From positions 1-56,068 of the forward strand of contig JABCZO010000027.1 in NCBI GenBank assembly GCA_013289615.1: a DNA stretch of 56,068 nt. The letters are read 5' to 3'. Position numbers and translations under genes: made by a program. Positions within the stretch are counted from its first letter, which is position 1, and the number at the start of each line of letters is the position of its first letter. Below, piece after piece: positions 18,842 through 27,067 of this stretch. The notes under the pieces were generated by a model. The model saw only the letters and a list, made by a program, of their open reading frames with translations. It made no database searches and was not told where the DNA came from. The DNA comes from Gammaproteobacteria bacterium (GTDB lineage Bacteria; Pseudomonadota; Gammaproteobacteria; Steroidobacterales; Steroidobacteraceae).

Positions 18842-19738
18842 CTAACGTCGCGGCGGCGCGCAGCAGCACCCGACGCGCGCCGCCATCGAGCGCGGTTTCT
18901 GCGCGTACAGGCGCTTACCCGCTGCCATGGCCTTGCTGCGCAGCGCCCGGCGCCGGCGCTCGATCGCCGCCAGCAACGGCTCACTCGCCGGTCCGTGGCG
19001 CCGCCCAAAAGCGAGCACTGCAACCTGCAGCAGCGCGAGGTCATGCTCCTCGCCGAGATGGTCCGCCAGCCGGCGCGCCAGACCGCCGACCTTTGGCGGC
19101 GCCCTGGACTGCAGCGGCTTAAGTATCTGCAGCGCATGCCACAGGTACTGCACCTTTTTGCGCCACTCGTGCAGCGTCGATGTATCGGGGTGGCCCTTGG
19201 CCGCACGGGCAGCGCGCCGACCGGCCCGGTAGATGCGCCGGAAGGCGGGCTCCAGTGCCGACCAGCCGAACTGGCCCACGCGCCAGTGGCGCGTTCGCTG
19301 TTGTACCTGCTGCAATGTGCGGCGTACGCCGGCCAGCGGTCCAGGCACGGCCCGCAACTGTTGCTGCGCCTGGGCCTGGCCCCGCCGTAACATGCGCGCC
19401 ATTGCCGCAGCGGCCTTGTCCTTGCCGAGCCCGACATGGCGACGACGCAGCGCGTCGAGCGTGCGCGCCAGCACCCTGGCATCGCGCACCGCGTTGAGCG
19501 CATTGGCGGCTCTACGCAACGCCGCGTTTTCGCGCCGATAGGTCGCCTCGGCCAGCGCCGCGCGCAGCAGCCGCAGCGCGGCGCGTGATTTCTTGATCTG
19601 CTTGCGAGCGCCATGCACGTCGAGGTCGCTCGGTCGCACGGAAGCCAGCGCCCGTGCGGCGTTCGCGGCGTGATGCAGTGCGGCCCGGCGCACCGTTCCG
19701 GTGGCAGATCGATCGGTGCGCGTGTTCTGGCCTGACAT
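18842..19738 (-). CDS. CHAD domain protein
   Basis: CHAD domains are basic alpha-helical bundles that bind inorganic polyphosphate, often near polyphosphate enzymes or granules. This 298-residue protein fits: a basic N-terminus, then LDVHGARKQIKKSRAALRLLR, NAVRDARVLARTLDAL, STLHEWRKKVQYLWHALQIL and LADHLGEEHDLALLQ. These give the conserved His/Arg/Lys pattern of the two CHAD repeats. The C-terminal tail is Arg/Cys-rich (VGCCCAPPRR). No thiamine-triphosphatase (CYTH) domain is fused and no ppk or ppx gene is in the window. It is followed by a small membrane protein three bases later. Confidence 0.85.
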   Translation of the reverse strand: MSGQNTRTDRSATGTVRRAALHHAANAARALASVRPSDLDVHGARKQIKKSRAALRLLRAALAEATYRRENAALRRAANALNAVRDARVLARTLDALRRRHVGLGKDKAAAAMARMLRRGQAQAQQQLRAVPGPLAGVRRTLQQVQQRTRHWRVGQFGWSALEPAFRRIYRAGRRAARAAKGHPDTSTLHEWRKKVQYLWHALQILKPLQSRAPPKVGGLARRLADHLGEEHDLALLQVAVLAFGRRHGPASEPLLAAIERRRRALRSKAMAAGKRLYAQKPRSMAARVGCCCAPPRR

Positions 19739-19785
19739 GGCGAGATGCTACGGCAGCGGGTGCACGGCGCGCATCTACTATAAGA

Positions 19786-19810
19786 GACGGCGGGACCGTC
19801 TCCCGCCGTC
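19786..19810 (-). terminator. intrinsic terminator downstream of the Gly/Ser/Ala-rich gene
   Basis: GACGGCGGG (19786-19794) and CCCGCCGTC (19802-19810) form a perfect nine-base stem with a seven-base loop. On the minus strand it is followed by TCTTATAG, a modest T-rich tail. It lies between the secreted protein gene and the CHAD gene, separating their transcripts. Confidence 0.55.
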
Positions 19811-19858
19811 GTGTCGGCACCCACGTGCGCCATCGATGGCCCGCCTCGGCGGGTCGGA

Positions 19859-20497
19859 TCAGTTGCCTACCGAAGCGCCCACATTCGCCGAGGGTGAAGC
19901 CGCGACCGTGCCGCCGCCCGAGAGTGCAGCGCGCGCCGGCACGACCGGCTGCGGTACCGACGATAGCGACGCGGCCGACTGTGCGCCGGCGCTCGAACCG
20001 CCAAGGGGCGCCGACCCGCCGGCAGTACCGGAACCGACTGACCCGGCCGCACCGACCGCTGCCGGGCTCGCTGGGACAGCGCCCTGGGCGCTGGCCGCCG
20101 CCTGCGCCGACTGTGTCACGCCGGCTGTCCTGCCGGCGGTGGTCGCAGCGGCCGATCGGGCGCTGTCGGCACCCGTGTCCCTGGCGGACCGGACAGCCGT
20201 GTTCGCACTGTCGTGCGCGGCACCCAGGTCGCGATGCGTCGCTTTGACCAGCGAACTGGCATTGCCGCTGGCACTGCCGCTGGCGTTGCCACTTGCACTG
20301 CCGGCCGCATTGCCTGTAATGCGGCCGAAGCTGCCCATCGTGTTGCCACTGAGGCCGCCGTTGAAGCCGCCCGACAAGCCGCCCGACAAGCCGCCGCCGG
20401 CCCCGCCGCCCAGCGGGCCGGCCTGCGCCACGGCACTGAGCCCCAGGATCCAGGCCACCGCCAGTGCGGTGCGAAGATGACTCGTATTCATGTGCAT
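19859..20497 (-). CDS. secreted Gly/Ser/Ala-rich low-complexity protein
   Basis: A 212-residue protein with a clear signal peptide (hydrophobic LRTALAVAWILGLSAVAQA, cleavage after AQA). The mature part is almost entirely Gly, Ser, Ala, Asn and Thr. It has GGLSGG-type repeats (about 28-50), GNASGSASGNAS repeats (about 63-80), an Ala/Ser/Thr helical region with TAVRSARDTGADSAR, then more Gly/Ser/Pro. There are no Cys residues and few hydrophobics in the mature part, which suggests an extracellular or cell-surface disordered or fibrous protein. ATG 20491, with GGAG eight bases ahead, may be the true start. It follows the subtilase gene by 84 bases on the same strand. No known family is recognised. 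Confidence 0.75.
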   Translation of the reverse strand: MHMNTSHLRTALAVAWILGLSAVAQAGPLGGGAGGGLSGGLSGGFNGGLSGNTMGSFGRITGNAAGSASGNASGSASGNASSLVKATHRDLGAAHDSANTAVRSARDTGADSARSAAATTAGRTAGVTQSAQAAASAQGAVPASPAAVGAAGSVGSGTAGGSAPLGGSSAGAQSAASLSSVPQPVVPARAALSGGGTVAASPSANVGASVGN

Positions 20498-20581
20498 TGC
20501 TCCGTCTATGGCCGCAGCAGATAGCGACCTTCACAGAGCTAAACGATTGCAGGACCGGTCTTCTTCCCTTGCCGGGGATCA

Positions 20582-21916
20582 TCAGTTGCGACGTAGCTGC
20601 ATTATGTCAGGTGCTACGCGCAGCCCCTCCGCTACCAGCCCCAGCCCGTAGGTCGGATCGCGCCCACCGGCGCCCATGTGGATCGCCTCTTGCGCCAGGG
20701 ATGCGATGGCCATGCGCGCGCCCTCCGGATCGGGCGCCAACAGCCGCGGCGCCAGCAATCCGGCGACCAGCGGTGCGGCAAACGAGGTTCCGCGCACGAC
20801 GCTATAGCCTTCAGGACAGGTCGCCGCCGCCATGTCGGCGCCTGGCGCGGCAAATTCGACCTGGCTGCCACGCTCGGCCTCTATCAGCACGCGGCGCTGC
20901 GCATCGACGCCGGTCACACCGACGACCTCAGGGTAGGCCGCCGGATACAGCGGGGGCGCCGCGGGGCCGTCGTTGCCGACCGCCGCGACGACAATGTGGC
21001 CGCGCGCAATCATCTGCTTTACCACCTGTCGCAGAATCAGGTTATCCGGTCCGACCAGGCTGATGTTGATGACCGCGACCCGATTCGCGTGCAACCAGCC
21101 GAAGGCCGCTGCGATCGCATCGACGGCACCGCCGGTCGGCTGGCCGCAGTAGACATCAGCGGCGTAAAGCCGGGCGCCGGGCGCCGCGCCACGAAACGGT
21201 GCGGCATCGCCGATCAGCAGCGAGGCGGTTGCGGTGCCATGCGCACTCGGTACCGCTCGCCCGTCGCAGCCCGACGCCACGATCGAGGCGCCGTGAAATA
21301 CCCCATGGGTAACCTGTACCCCGCCATCGATCAGGCCCACGCGCATGGCGCGCTCGTGGTCGCGGTCAAGATCCGCGGCCGGCGCAATATCCGCCGGCCC
21401 GGCCAGGGACGCGGCTGCACCCGCGGCCGACGCGCTGCCATCATAGATATGATCGTAATCAAACAGCGCCGCGGGATCGAGCTCGCGCAGTTGCCGCAGC
21501 GCGTGCCGAGTTGACATGCCGTGCGGCGCGCGCAACACAACGATTCGGGTGTCGGCGTCATCCAGCGCCTGCCCGCGGACGCGTACGAAACCCGCCGCCA
21601 CGATGCGCTCGAGTGCCGCCGCGCTCAGATCGAGCGCAACCAGCTCACCGCGCAGCATCGGTTCGCCATTAGGATCCGCCTCGATCTGCTGGCGATTCTG
21701 CCGGATCAGATGCTGGCCGGTCGTGCGACGCAGTGACGTGAGTGCAGCCGGGGCCAGACTGGCGGCGCCGGTGGCGCTTTGCCCTAGTGGGCTGCTCAGC
21801 CCAGCGGCGGGCAGCGACGGCAGGTGCGCCGCGGGCACACTGATCTGTGCCGCTGCAGCGCCTGTCAGGGCAGCACAGCTGAGTGCGAATAGCGTGGCCG
21901 CGGTGCGGAGTCTCAT
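20582..21916 (-). CDS. secreted S8 (subtilisin-family) serine peptidase
   Basis: A 444-residue exported peptidase. Residues 1-23 are a signal peptide (ending ALTGAAAAQ) and about 24-185 a prodomain-like region. The catalytic domain carries Asp197 in GLIDGGV, His226 in SAHGTATAS, oxyanion Asn315 in AAVGNDG and Ser378 in GTSFAAPLVAG, so the full triad is present. The catalytic domain is compact and has no C-terminal extension or autotransporter domain. The gene is divergent from an ECF sigma/anti-sigma pair with 135 bases between, and precedes a secreted Gly/Ser-rich protein. The arrangement suggests the sigma factor controls its expression, but target and regulation are inferred. Confidence 0.92.
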   Translation of the reverse strand: MRLRTAATLFALSCAALTGAAAAQISVPAAHLPSLPAAGLSSPLGQSATGAASLAPAALTSLRRTTGQHLIRQNRQQIEADPNGEPMLRGELVALDLSAAALERIVAAGFVRVRGQALDDADTRIVVLRAPHGMSTRHALRQLRELDPAALFDYDHIYDGSASAAGAAASLAGPADIAPAADLDRDHERAMRVGLIDGGVQVTHGVFHGASIVASGCDGRAVPSAHGTATASLLIGDAAPFRGAAPGARLYAADVYCGQPTGGAVDAIAAAFGWLHANRVAVINISLVGPDNLILRQVVKQMIARGHIVVAAVGNDGPAAPPLYPAAYPEVVGVTGVDAQRRVLIEAERGSQVEFAAPGADMAAATCPEGYSVVRGTSFAAPLVAGLLAPRLLAPDPEGARMAIASLAQEAIHMGAGGRDPTYGLGLVAEGLRVAPDIMQLRRN

Positions 21917-21938
21917 AACGCAACGTCCTTGGTTTACG

Positions 21939-21948
21939 ATGCTAGCAT
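21939..21948. promoter_or_regulatory. palindrome between subtilase and sigma-factor genes
   Basis: ATGCTAGCAT is a perfect ten-base palindrome 23 bases upstream of the subtilase start, in the divergent gap 21917-22051. It could be an operator or part of a promoter. I could not find a convincing standard ECF -35/-10 pair for either gene, so this is only a candidate site. Confidence 0.25.
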
Positions 21949-22051
21949 TGACTCAAACGACCGCCGGGTTGCCGCTCGCGACCTGCCACGAAATATATCT
22001 TTGCCTGCACATGGAAGAACCGCCTACGCCAGCGCGTTTATCCGATAGCAC

Positions 22052-22549
22052 ATGAGCGGCCCCGCCGATCTGCTGCAAAGCCGGATCCTCGAGCTGCTGC
22101 CGAAGTTGCGCCGGTTTGCGCGCAGCCTGACCCGGAACCCTCACGATGCGGACGATTTGCTGCAAGCAGCGCTCGAGCGCGCACTCACGCATCTCGAGCA
22201 ATGGCAAGCCGATACCCGGCTCGACAGCTGGCTCTACACCATCGTCAAGCATGCCTGGATCGATGAGCTGCGCTCGCGCGCACGGCGCGAGCGCACGCTC
22301 GGGGACGCCGGGCAGGCCGAAGCAGTCCCCGATCACAGGGGCGATGCCAGCGGCACCCTGTCGGTTGACCAGGCGATGGCGTGCCTGCCCGAGGAGCAGC
22401 GGCTGGCGGTGGCGCTGGTGCTCATCGAGGGCTTGCCCTATAAGGAAGCCGCGCAGATTATCGGGGTTCCGATCGGGACGCTGACCAGCCGACTCGCTCG
22501 CGCACGCCAGGCGCTGCAGCAGTTGCTGGGGCCGGGAGATGGCGCATGA
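22052..22549 (+). CDS. ECF-family RNA polymerase sigma factor
   Basis: A 165-residue extracytoplasmic-function sigma factor. Region 2 covers about residues 12-78 (FARSLTRNPHDADDLLQAALERAL, then DSWLYTIVKHAWIDELRSR). A short linker follows, then region 4 at about 109-157 (LPEEQRLAVALVLIEGLPYKEAAQIIGVPIGTLTSRL), the -35 recognition helix-turn-helix. There is no region 3. Its stop overlaps the start of the anti-sigma gene (ATGA), so both are made together. It is divergent from a secreted subtilase. No strong ribosome-binding site precedes the ATG. Confidence 0.94.
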   Translation: MSGPADLLQSRILELLPKLRRFARSLTRNPHDADDLLQAALERALTHLEQWQADTRLDSWLYTIVKHAWIDELRSRARRERTLGDAGQAEAVPDHRGDASGTLSVDQAMACLPEEQRLAVALVLIEGLPYKEAAQIIGVPIGTLTSRLARARQALQQLLGPGDGA

Positions 22550-23313
22550 CAATTCCGGACGAGATGTTAGCCGCCTACGTCGACGGCGAGCTCGAAGGCG
22601 CCGAGCGGGCGCGCATTGAACAGGCCATTGCACTGGATTCACAGCTGGCGCAACGCGTCGCGCAGCAGCGCGCGCTACGCGATCGAGTGCGCGGCGCCTA
22701 CGACGGCGTACTGCAGGAAGCCGTGCCGCAAGCCCTACTGCAGGCCGCCAAGCTCGGCGCGCCGTCGGGCCCCGCTCAAGTAATCGATCTGGCGCGTGTT
22801 CGCGCGCTACGCTCGCGCAGCGGCCAGGGACAGCGCCAGATGAAGGTGCGCCGCTACAGTATTGCCGCCAGCCTGGTGGTGGGCTTGATGGCGGGTGCAT
22901 TGATCCAGCGCCTGTCGGCGCCGAGCGCGCTGACCGAGTTCCACGACGGCTCGCTGCTGGCTCGCGGCGCTCTCGCGCGTGCCTTGAACGAGCAGCTCAC
23001 CGGTGGCGCGCCGGCAACCGCAGCGATACGCGTTGGGCTGACCTTCAGGTCCAGGAGCGGCAACTACTGCCGCACCTTCGCGCTCAGTGGCAGCCGCGCG
23101 CTCGCGGGCCTGGCCTGTCGCGAACAGGAGCAGTGGCAGCTGATGAACCTGGTCGGAACCGAGGGCGCCGGCAGCGCCGCCAACGGACAAAATCTGCGCA
23201 TGGCCGCATCGAGCCTGCCGCCAGCACTGCTGCAGGCAGTCAATGAGCACATCAGCGGCGAGCCGCTGAACGCGGCGGCGGAAGCCAAAGCGCGCAACAG
23301 CGGCTGGCACTGA
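22546..23313 (+). CDS. membrane-anchored anti-sigma factor
   Basis: This is a 255-residue single-pass protein. The cytoplasmic N-terminus has the anti-sigma pattern of helical DEMLAAYVDGELEGAERARIE and QRVAQQRALRDRVRGAYDGVL. There is no HxxxCxxC zinc motif, so it is not a ZAS type. A membrane helix lies at about 105-123 (SIAASLVVGLMAGALI). The roughly 130-residue extracytoplasmic domain contains NYCRTFALSGSRALAGLACREQEQWQLMNLV, whose two Cys could form a disulfide that senses envelope conditions. It overlaps the ECF sigma stop by four bases. Ligand and release mechanism are unknown. Confidence 0.85.
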   Translation: MTIPDEMLAAYVDGELEGAERARIEQAIALDSQLAQRVAQQRALRDRVRGAYDGVLQEAVPQALLQAAKLGAPSGPAQVIDLARVRALRSRSGQGQRQMKVRRYSIAASLVVGLMAGALIQRLSAPSALTEFHDGSLLARGALARALNEQLTGGAPATAAIRVGLTFRSRSGNYCRTFALSGSRALAGLACREQEQWQLMNLVGTEGAGSAANGQNLRMAASSLPPALLQAVNEHISGEPLNAAAEAKARNSGWH

Positions 23314-23328
23314 CGCTGGCGCGCTGCA

Positions 23329-24690
23329 CTAGGCTTTCGTCCCATCAGCGGGCCTGGCCGCATTGTCGACCAGCTCGCCACTGCGCACGCTGTCGTACTT
23401 TCGCCCCAGCAGCCAGGCGACCGGGAACCAGACCGCGGAAGTGATCAGGCCGAAGATGGCCAGTCCGGTGACGCCGTGCGGCTGAATCAGGGAACTGACC
23501 CAGGCATTGCTGAAATCGCCAAAGCGATACACCACCGTATCGATGACGTTCTTGGCCTTGTAGCGGCTCTCCTGATCGACCACCGTGAACAGCATTTCAC
23601 GCGTCGGCTTGGCCAGCGCATATTCAGCCACGCGCCGCACGATCTGGATGCCGGCAAGGATCAGCAGCACCGGCGAGAATGCGATCGCAAGAAAGGCAAT
23701 CACCATGATGATCGGGTTGAGTAGCAGCCCGGCCTTGACGCCAAAGCGCGCGATGATGCGTCCGGAGCCGAATAACTGGATGATGACCGCGATGCTGTTT
23801 ACCGACAACTCAATCGTGCTGTAGGCCTGGGTACGCGCGTCGCGACTGGTAAAGGCCTTGGTAATGAGATCTCCGAGCTGGAAATAGACGATGGTCGATA
23901 TCCAGGTCATCAGCAGCAGGAACAGAGCCAGCAGCAGCAGATAGCGCGAACGAAGCAGTAGCACGAAGCCGTCGAATGGATTGCCGGTAAGCCGATGATC
24001 GAGCCGGGTGCGCTGAACCTCCACGCCGGCCGCCAGCAGCCGCTGCTTTTCGTGCGCCAGCAGGCGTACCAGCACGGCGGTCACGACGAAACCGGCGGCC
24101 GCGATCAGCATCAGGTTGTTGTTGCCCAGCTGCTTGCCGAAGAAGGTCGGAATCGCCGGTCCGACGATGCCGCCGACAGTGCCGCCGGCGGCCACGAAGC
24201 CGAACAGGCGCTTGGCCTGGGTGCGCGAAAAGATGTCGGCCATGAAGGTCCAGAATACCGAGATGATCAGCAGGTTGAAGGTGCTGACCCAGACAAAGAA
24301 GGCGGCTGCGATCCAGCGATCCTGGCCGCTGACGCCGACGAACAGCGCGTAGAAGGCGGCAATGGTGACGGCGATGAAGGCATAGACCCAGGGCAGGAAG
24401 GTCGATAGCCGGATGCGCGCAGCAACGCCGGAGTACAACGGCGCGAATATAAGGCTTGCAAGCAGCGTCATCGTGAACAGCTGCTGATAATGAGCGACGC
24501 CGTACACCGTGCCCATCGCATCGCGCACCGGCTTGAGGACCGAGTAACTGCCGAACAGGAAAAGGAAATACAGCATGCTCAGGACAACTGCCTTGACCTC
24601 ATAGGGCTCGATCGCGGCGACCACTTTGAGTACCCGCGCCAACAGCGATGGACGTGGCGTTGCAGCGGCCGGCGGCATCGAAGGATTCAT
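23329..24690 (-). CDS. NTP/NDP-exchange-like major facilitator, second copy
   Basis: ATG 24690 overlaps the stop of the upstream paralog (ATGA) and gives 453 residues with about twelve membrane helices. It begins IEPYEVKAVVLSMLYFLFLFGSYSVLKPVRDAMG and carries the paired ADP/ATP-carrier-type features FWTFMADIFSRTQAKRLFGFVAAGGTVGG and KAKNVIDTVVYRFGDFSNAW. These match the Npt/Tlc-like nucleotide transporter branch rather than sugar or drug MFS. An open frame extends upstream within the first copy and is not used. The substrate in free-living bacteria is unclear. It is shared with the adjacent paralog, and the pair follows lptFG. Confidence 0.78.
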   Translation of the reverse strand: MNPSMPPAAATPRPSLLARVLKVVAAIEPYEVKAVVLSMLYFLFLFGSYSVLKPVRDAMGTVYGVAHYQQLFTMTLLASLIFAPLYSGVAARIRLSTFLPWVYAFIAVTIAAFYALFVGVSGQDRWIAAAFFVWVSTFNLLIISVFWTFMADIFSRTQAKRLFGFVAAGGTVGGIVGPAIPTFFGKQLGNNNLMLIAAAGFVVTAVLVRLLAHEKQRLLAAGVEVQRTRLDHRLTGNPFDGFVLLLRSRYLLLLALFLLLMTWISTIVYFQLGDLITKAFTSRDARTQAYSTIELSVNSIAVIIQLFGSGRIIARFGVKAGLLLNPIIMVIAFLAIAFSPVLLILAGIQIVRRVAEYALAKPTREMLFTVVDQESRYKAKNVIDTVVYRFGDFSNAWVSSLIQPHGVTGLAIFGLITSAVWFPVAWLLGRKYDSVRSGELVDNAARPADGTKA

Positions 24691-25997
24691 GACTGCTCCG
24701 TGCGAATCTGTTCGTAGCGGCGGCCGGCATAGCGCGCCACCCCTGCCCAGGCGAGGCAGGCGCCGACGCCGAGCGCCACCGCAGCGCCAAGGCCGAATCC
24801 AGCAGCGCGCAAGCCAGCCTGCATCCACGCCGAACTGACGTCACCGAAGCGGTAGACGACAGTGTCGATGACGTTTTTTGCCTTGTAGCGGCTGCTCTGT
24901 TCCACCACCGTGAAGCACATTTCCCGGCTGGGTCGGGCGATGGCGTACTGCGACACGCGGCGCACCACCTGCAGCGCCTGAATGACCAACAGCGACGGCG
25001 AGAGCGCCACCACCACGAAGGCAAGCAGCAGGATGAGCGGATTGAGCACCAGCCCGGCGGTCACCCCGAAGCGCTGCACCAGGTGCCCAAGACCGAAGAT
25101 CAGGATCACAGCGGTGGCGACATTGACCACCAGATCGATGTCGGCAATCGCCTGCGCGCGGCCCTCCACGGCGGTGAACGCGTGCGCGATTACATCGGTC
25201 TGCAGGAAGTAGGCGACCGTATTTACCCAGGTCATCAGCAGAATGAATAGCGCCTGGCTGGTCATGTAACGCGAGCTGAACAGCTGGCTGAAGCCCTCAA
25301 ATGGATTGCCCGGCAGTCCGTGATCCAACGTTGTTGCCTGTACCTCTTGATGACTGGCGTGCAGCCGCGCCTTCTCGCGCATCAGCCGATACACCAGCGC
25401 GATCACGATCAGGAAGCCTGCGGCAGCAAGCAGCAGCATGCCGCTGAGCTGCAGCCGGTGCACCAGCAGCCGCGTCAACAGCGGACCGGCGATGGCACCG
25501 ATGCTGCCACCGGCCGCAATCAGCGCAAACAGCCGCGTCGCCTGGGAGGCGGTGAACATGTCCACCATCAGGCTCCAGAACAGCGAGATCATGAACAGGT
25601 TGGCGACGCTGAACCAGACGTAATAGGCTGCGGCCACCCAGACATTGTTCGGAGCGAGTGCGAACAACAGCTGGAACAGCAACACATTGAACAGCCAGAA
25701 CCAGAACACGCCGGGCAACAGGCCCGTGAGCCTGAGCCGCGAGGCCAGCATTGCGTAGATCGGCGAGGCCACCAGGGTGCCAATGAAGGTCGCGGTAAAC
25801 AGGTTCTGCAGCTGCCCGACGCCGATCACGGTTGCCACCGTGTCGCGCACCGGGCGCAGGATATAATAGCTGCCCAGCAGCACAAAATTGCACATGAAGG
25901 CCAGCAGCACCGCACGGCGCTCGTGCGGCGCGACCTGCGCGGCCGTAGCAAGCAGTCGCGCCAGCCACAGGTCCAGGGGCCTGGAAAACCGGTGCAT
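24687..25997 (-). CDS. NTP/NDP-exchange-like major facilitator, first copy
   Basis: ATG 25997 lies five bases after the lptG stop and gives 436 residues with about twelve membrane helices. It resembles its downstream neighbour over its whole length: SYYILRPVRDTVATVIGV versus SYSVLKPVRDAMGTVYGV, FWSLMVDMFTASQATRLFALIAAGGSIG, and SSRYKAKNVIDTVVYRFGDVSSAW. A tandem duplication is therefore likely and the two may form a heteromer or have split substrates. Rickettsia/Chlamydia-type homologs exchange ATP/ADP; here the direction and substrate cannot be read. The spacing implies co-transcription with lptFG. Confidence 0.78.
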   Translation of the reverse strand: MHRFSRPLDLWLARLLATAAQVAPHERRAVLLAFMCNFVLLGSYYILRPVRDTVATVIGVGQLQNLFTATFIGTLVASPIYAMLASRLRLTGLLPGVFWFWLFNVLLFQLLFALAPNNVWVAAAYYVWFSVANLFMISLFWSLMVDMFTASQATRLFALIAAGGSIGAIAGPLLTRLLVHRLQLSGMLLLAAAGFLIVIALVYRLMREKARLHASHQEVQATTLDHGLPGNPFEGFSQLFSSRYMTSQALFILLMTWVNTVAYFLQTDVIAHAFTAVEGRAQAIADIDLVVNVATAVILIFGLGHLVQRFGVTAGLVLNPLILLLAFVVVALSPSLLVIQALQVVRRVSQYAIARPSREMCFTVVEQSSRYKAKNVIDTVVYRFGDVSSAWMQAGLRAAGFGLGAAVALGVGACLAWAGVARYAGRRYEQIRTEQS

Positions 25998-26002
25998 CGC
26001 AG

Positions 26003-27067
26003 TTAGCGCACGCGCCACATCATCGTCGCCGTGGCCAGCGCCAGCAGCCCGGTGGGTATCCAGGCGAGCACCAGCGGGTCGAGATCGAACACCTGCGTGC
26101 CGCTTTCGACCAGTCGCTGCAGGAACACGTAGACGATGCCGAGCGCCACGCCAAATGTGGTGCGGGCACTGAGCGAGGCGTTGCGCAGCGAACCGAATCC
26201 AAACGGCAACGCGAACAGCAGTGCCACCGGGATGCCGACGGTGCGCGCTACGCGTGACCAGAACGCGATCTCATACTGCTCGGTTTCGAGATTGTTCAAC
26301 CGCAGATAGCGTACCGCCTTGTACAGCGTGCGCAGCGACAGCTCCGCGGTGTCGGTGTTGACCAGCCGCAGGAAGTCCGCGCCGGCCGCAGTGTGCAGCG
26401 GTCGCTGCGCCTGCCGCAGGCTGGTGACCGAATCGTCGACGAAGCGCGACTCCACGTAGTTGCGCAGCTGCCATGACTGCGCCCCGGCCGCGGTCGCATG
26501 TTCGGCGCGCGCAATGGCGGCCAGCCGATCATCCGGTGTGAGCTCGAAGATCAGCATACCGCCGAACTCGGCGGCGCTGGAACGATCCTGAACGTTCAGG
26601 ATAATGTCGCCATCGCGGATCCAGGCGCCGGCGCCGGCGAAGCTCATGTTGGAATACTTGGCGTAGGCCTTCTGTTCATCGGCCAGCTGGCCCAGCGGTT
26701 GCGCCAGAAACTCGCCGACCAGCAGCGCGATCGCCACCAGTACCGCGGCGCTGATCAGCGCGCCGGCGCTCAGGCGCAGTTTCGACATGCCCGAAGCGCG
26801 CATGATGGTCAGCTCATGACTGCGCGCCAGCACGCCAATGCCAAGCAGCGCACCGATGAGGGCACCGGCCGGAAAGGATTCGAGCGCGAATTGCGGCAGG
26901 GTCAGTACCGAGTACTGCAGCGCATCGAGCATGCCGTATTTGCCGACGCCGACATTACCCTGTTCGCCGATGAATACGAACAGCATGCCGAGCATCAGCA
27001 GCGCCATCATCACCAGCGCGACCGCGGACAGCAGTGTACGTGCGATATAGCGATCGAGCAGTGTCAT
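26003..27067 (-). CDS. lptG: LPS export ABC permease LptG
   Basis: LptG with LptF and LptB2 extracts lipopolysaccharide from the inner membrane and passes it to LptC. ATG 27067 overlaps the lptF stop and gives 354 residues. It has the family N-terminus MTLLDRYIARTLLSAVALVM, membrane helices at both ends and a central periplasmic beta-jellyroll (IRDGDIILNVQDRSSAAEFGG). The coupling-helix region is TIMRASGMSKLRLSAGALI. An open frame reaches further upstream into lptF but lacks homology. A pair of transporter genes follows five bases later. Confidence 0.95.
   Translation of the reverse strand: MTLLDRYIARTLLSAVALVMMALLMLGMLFVFIGEQGNVGVGKYGMLDALQYSVLTLPQFALESFPAGALIGALLGIGVLARSHELTIMRASGMSKLRLSAGALISAAVLVAIALLVGEFLAQPLGQLADEQKAYAKYSNMSFAGAGAWIRDGDIILNVQDRSSAAEFGGMLIFELTPDDRLAAIARAEHATAAGAQSWQLRNYVESRFVDDSVTSLRQAQRPLHTAAGADFLRLVNTDTAELSLRTLYKAVRYLRLNNLETEQYEIAFWSRVARTVGIPVALLFALPFGFGSLRNASLSARTTFGVALGIVYVFLQRLVESGTQVFDLDPLVLAWIPTGLLALATATMMWRVR

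Noticed and set aside
23329..25997. Nucleotide transporters as proof of an intracellular lifestyle
   Set aside because: Purine, folate and pantothenate synthesis genes are intact, and similar transporters occur in free-living Proteobacteria.
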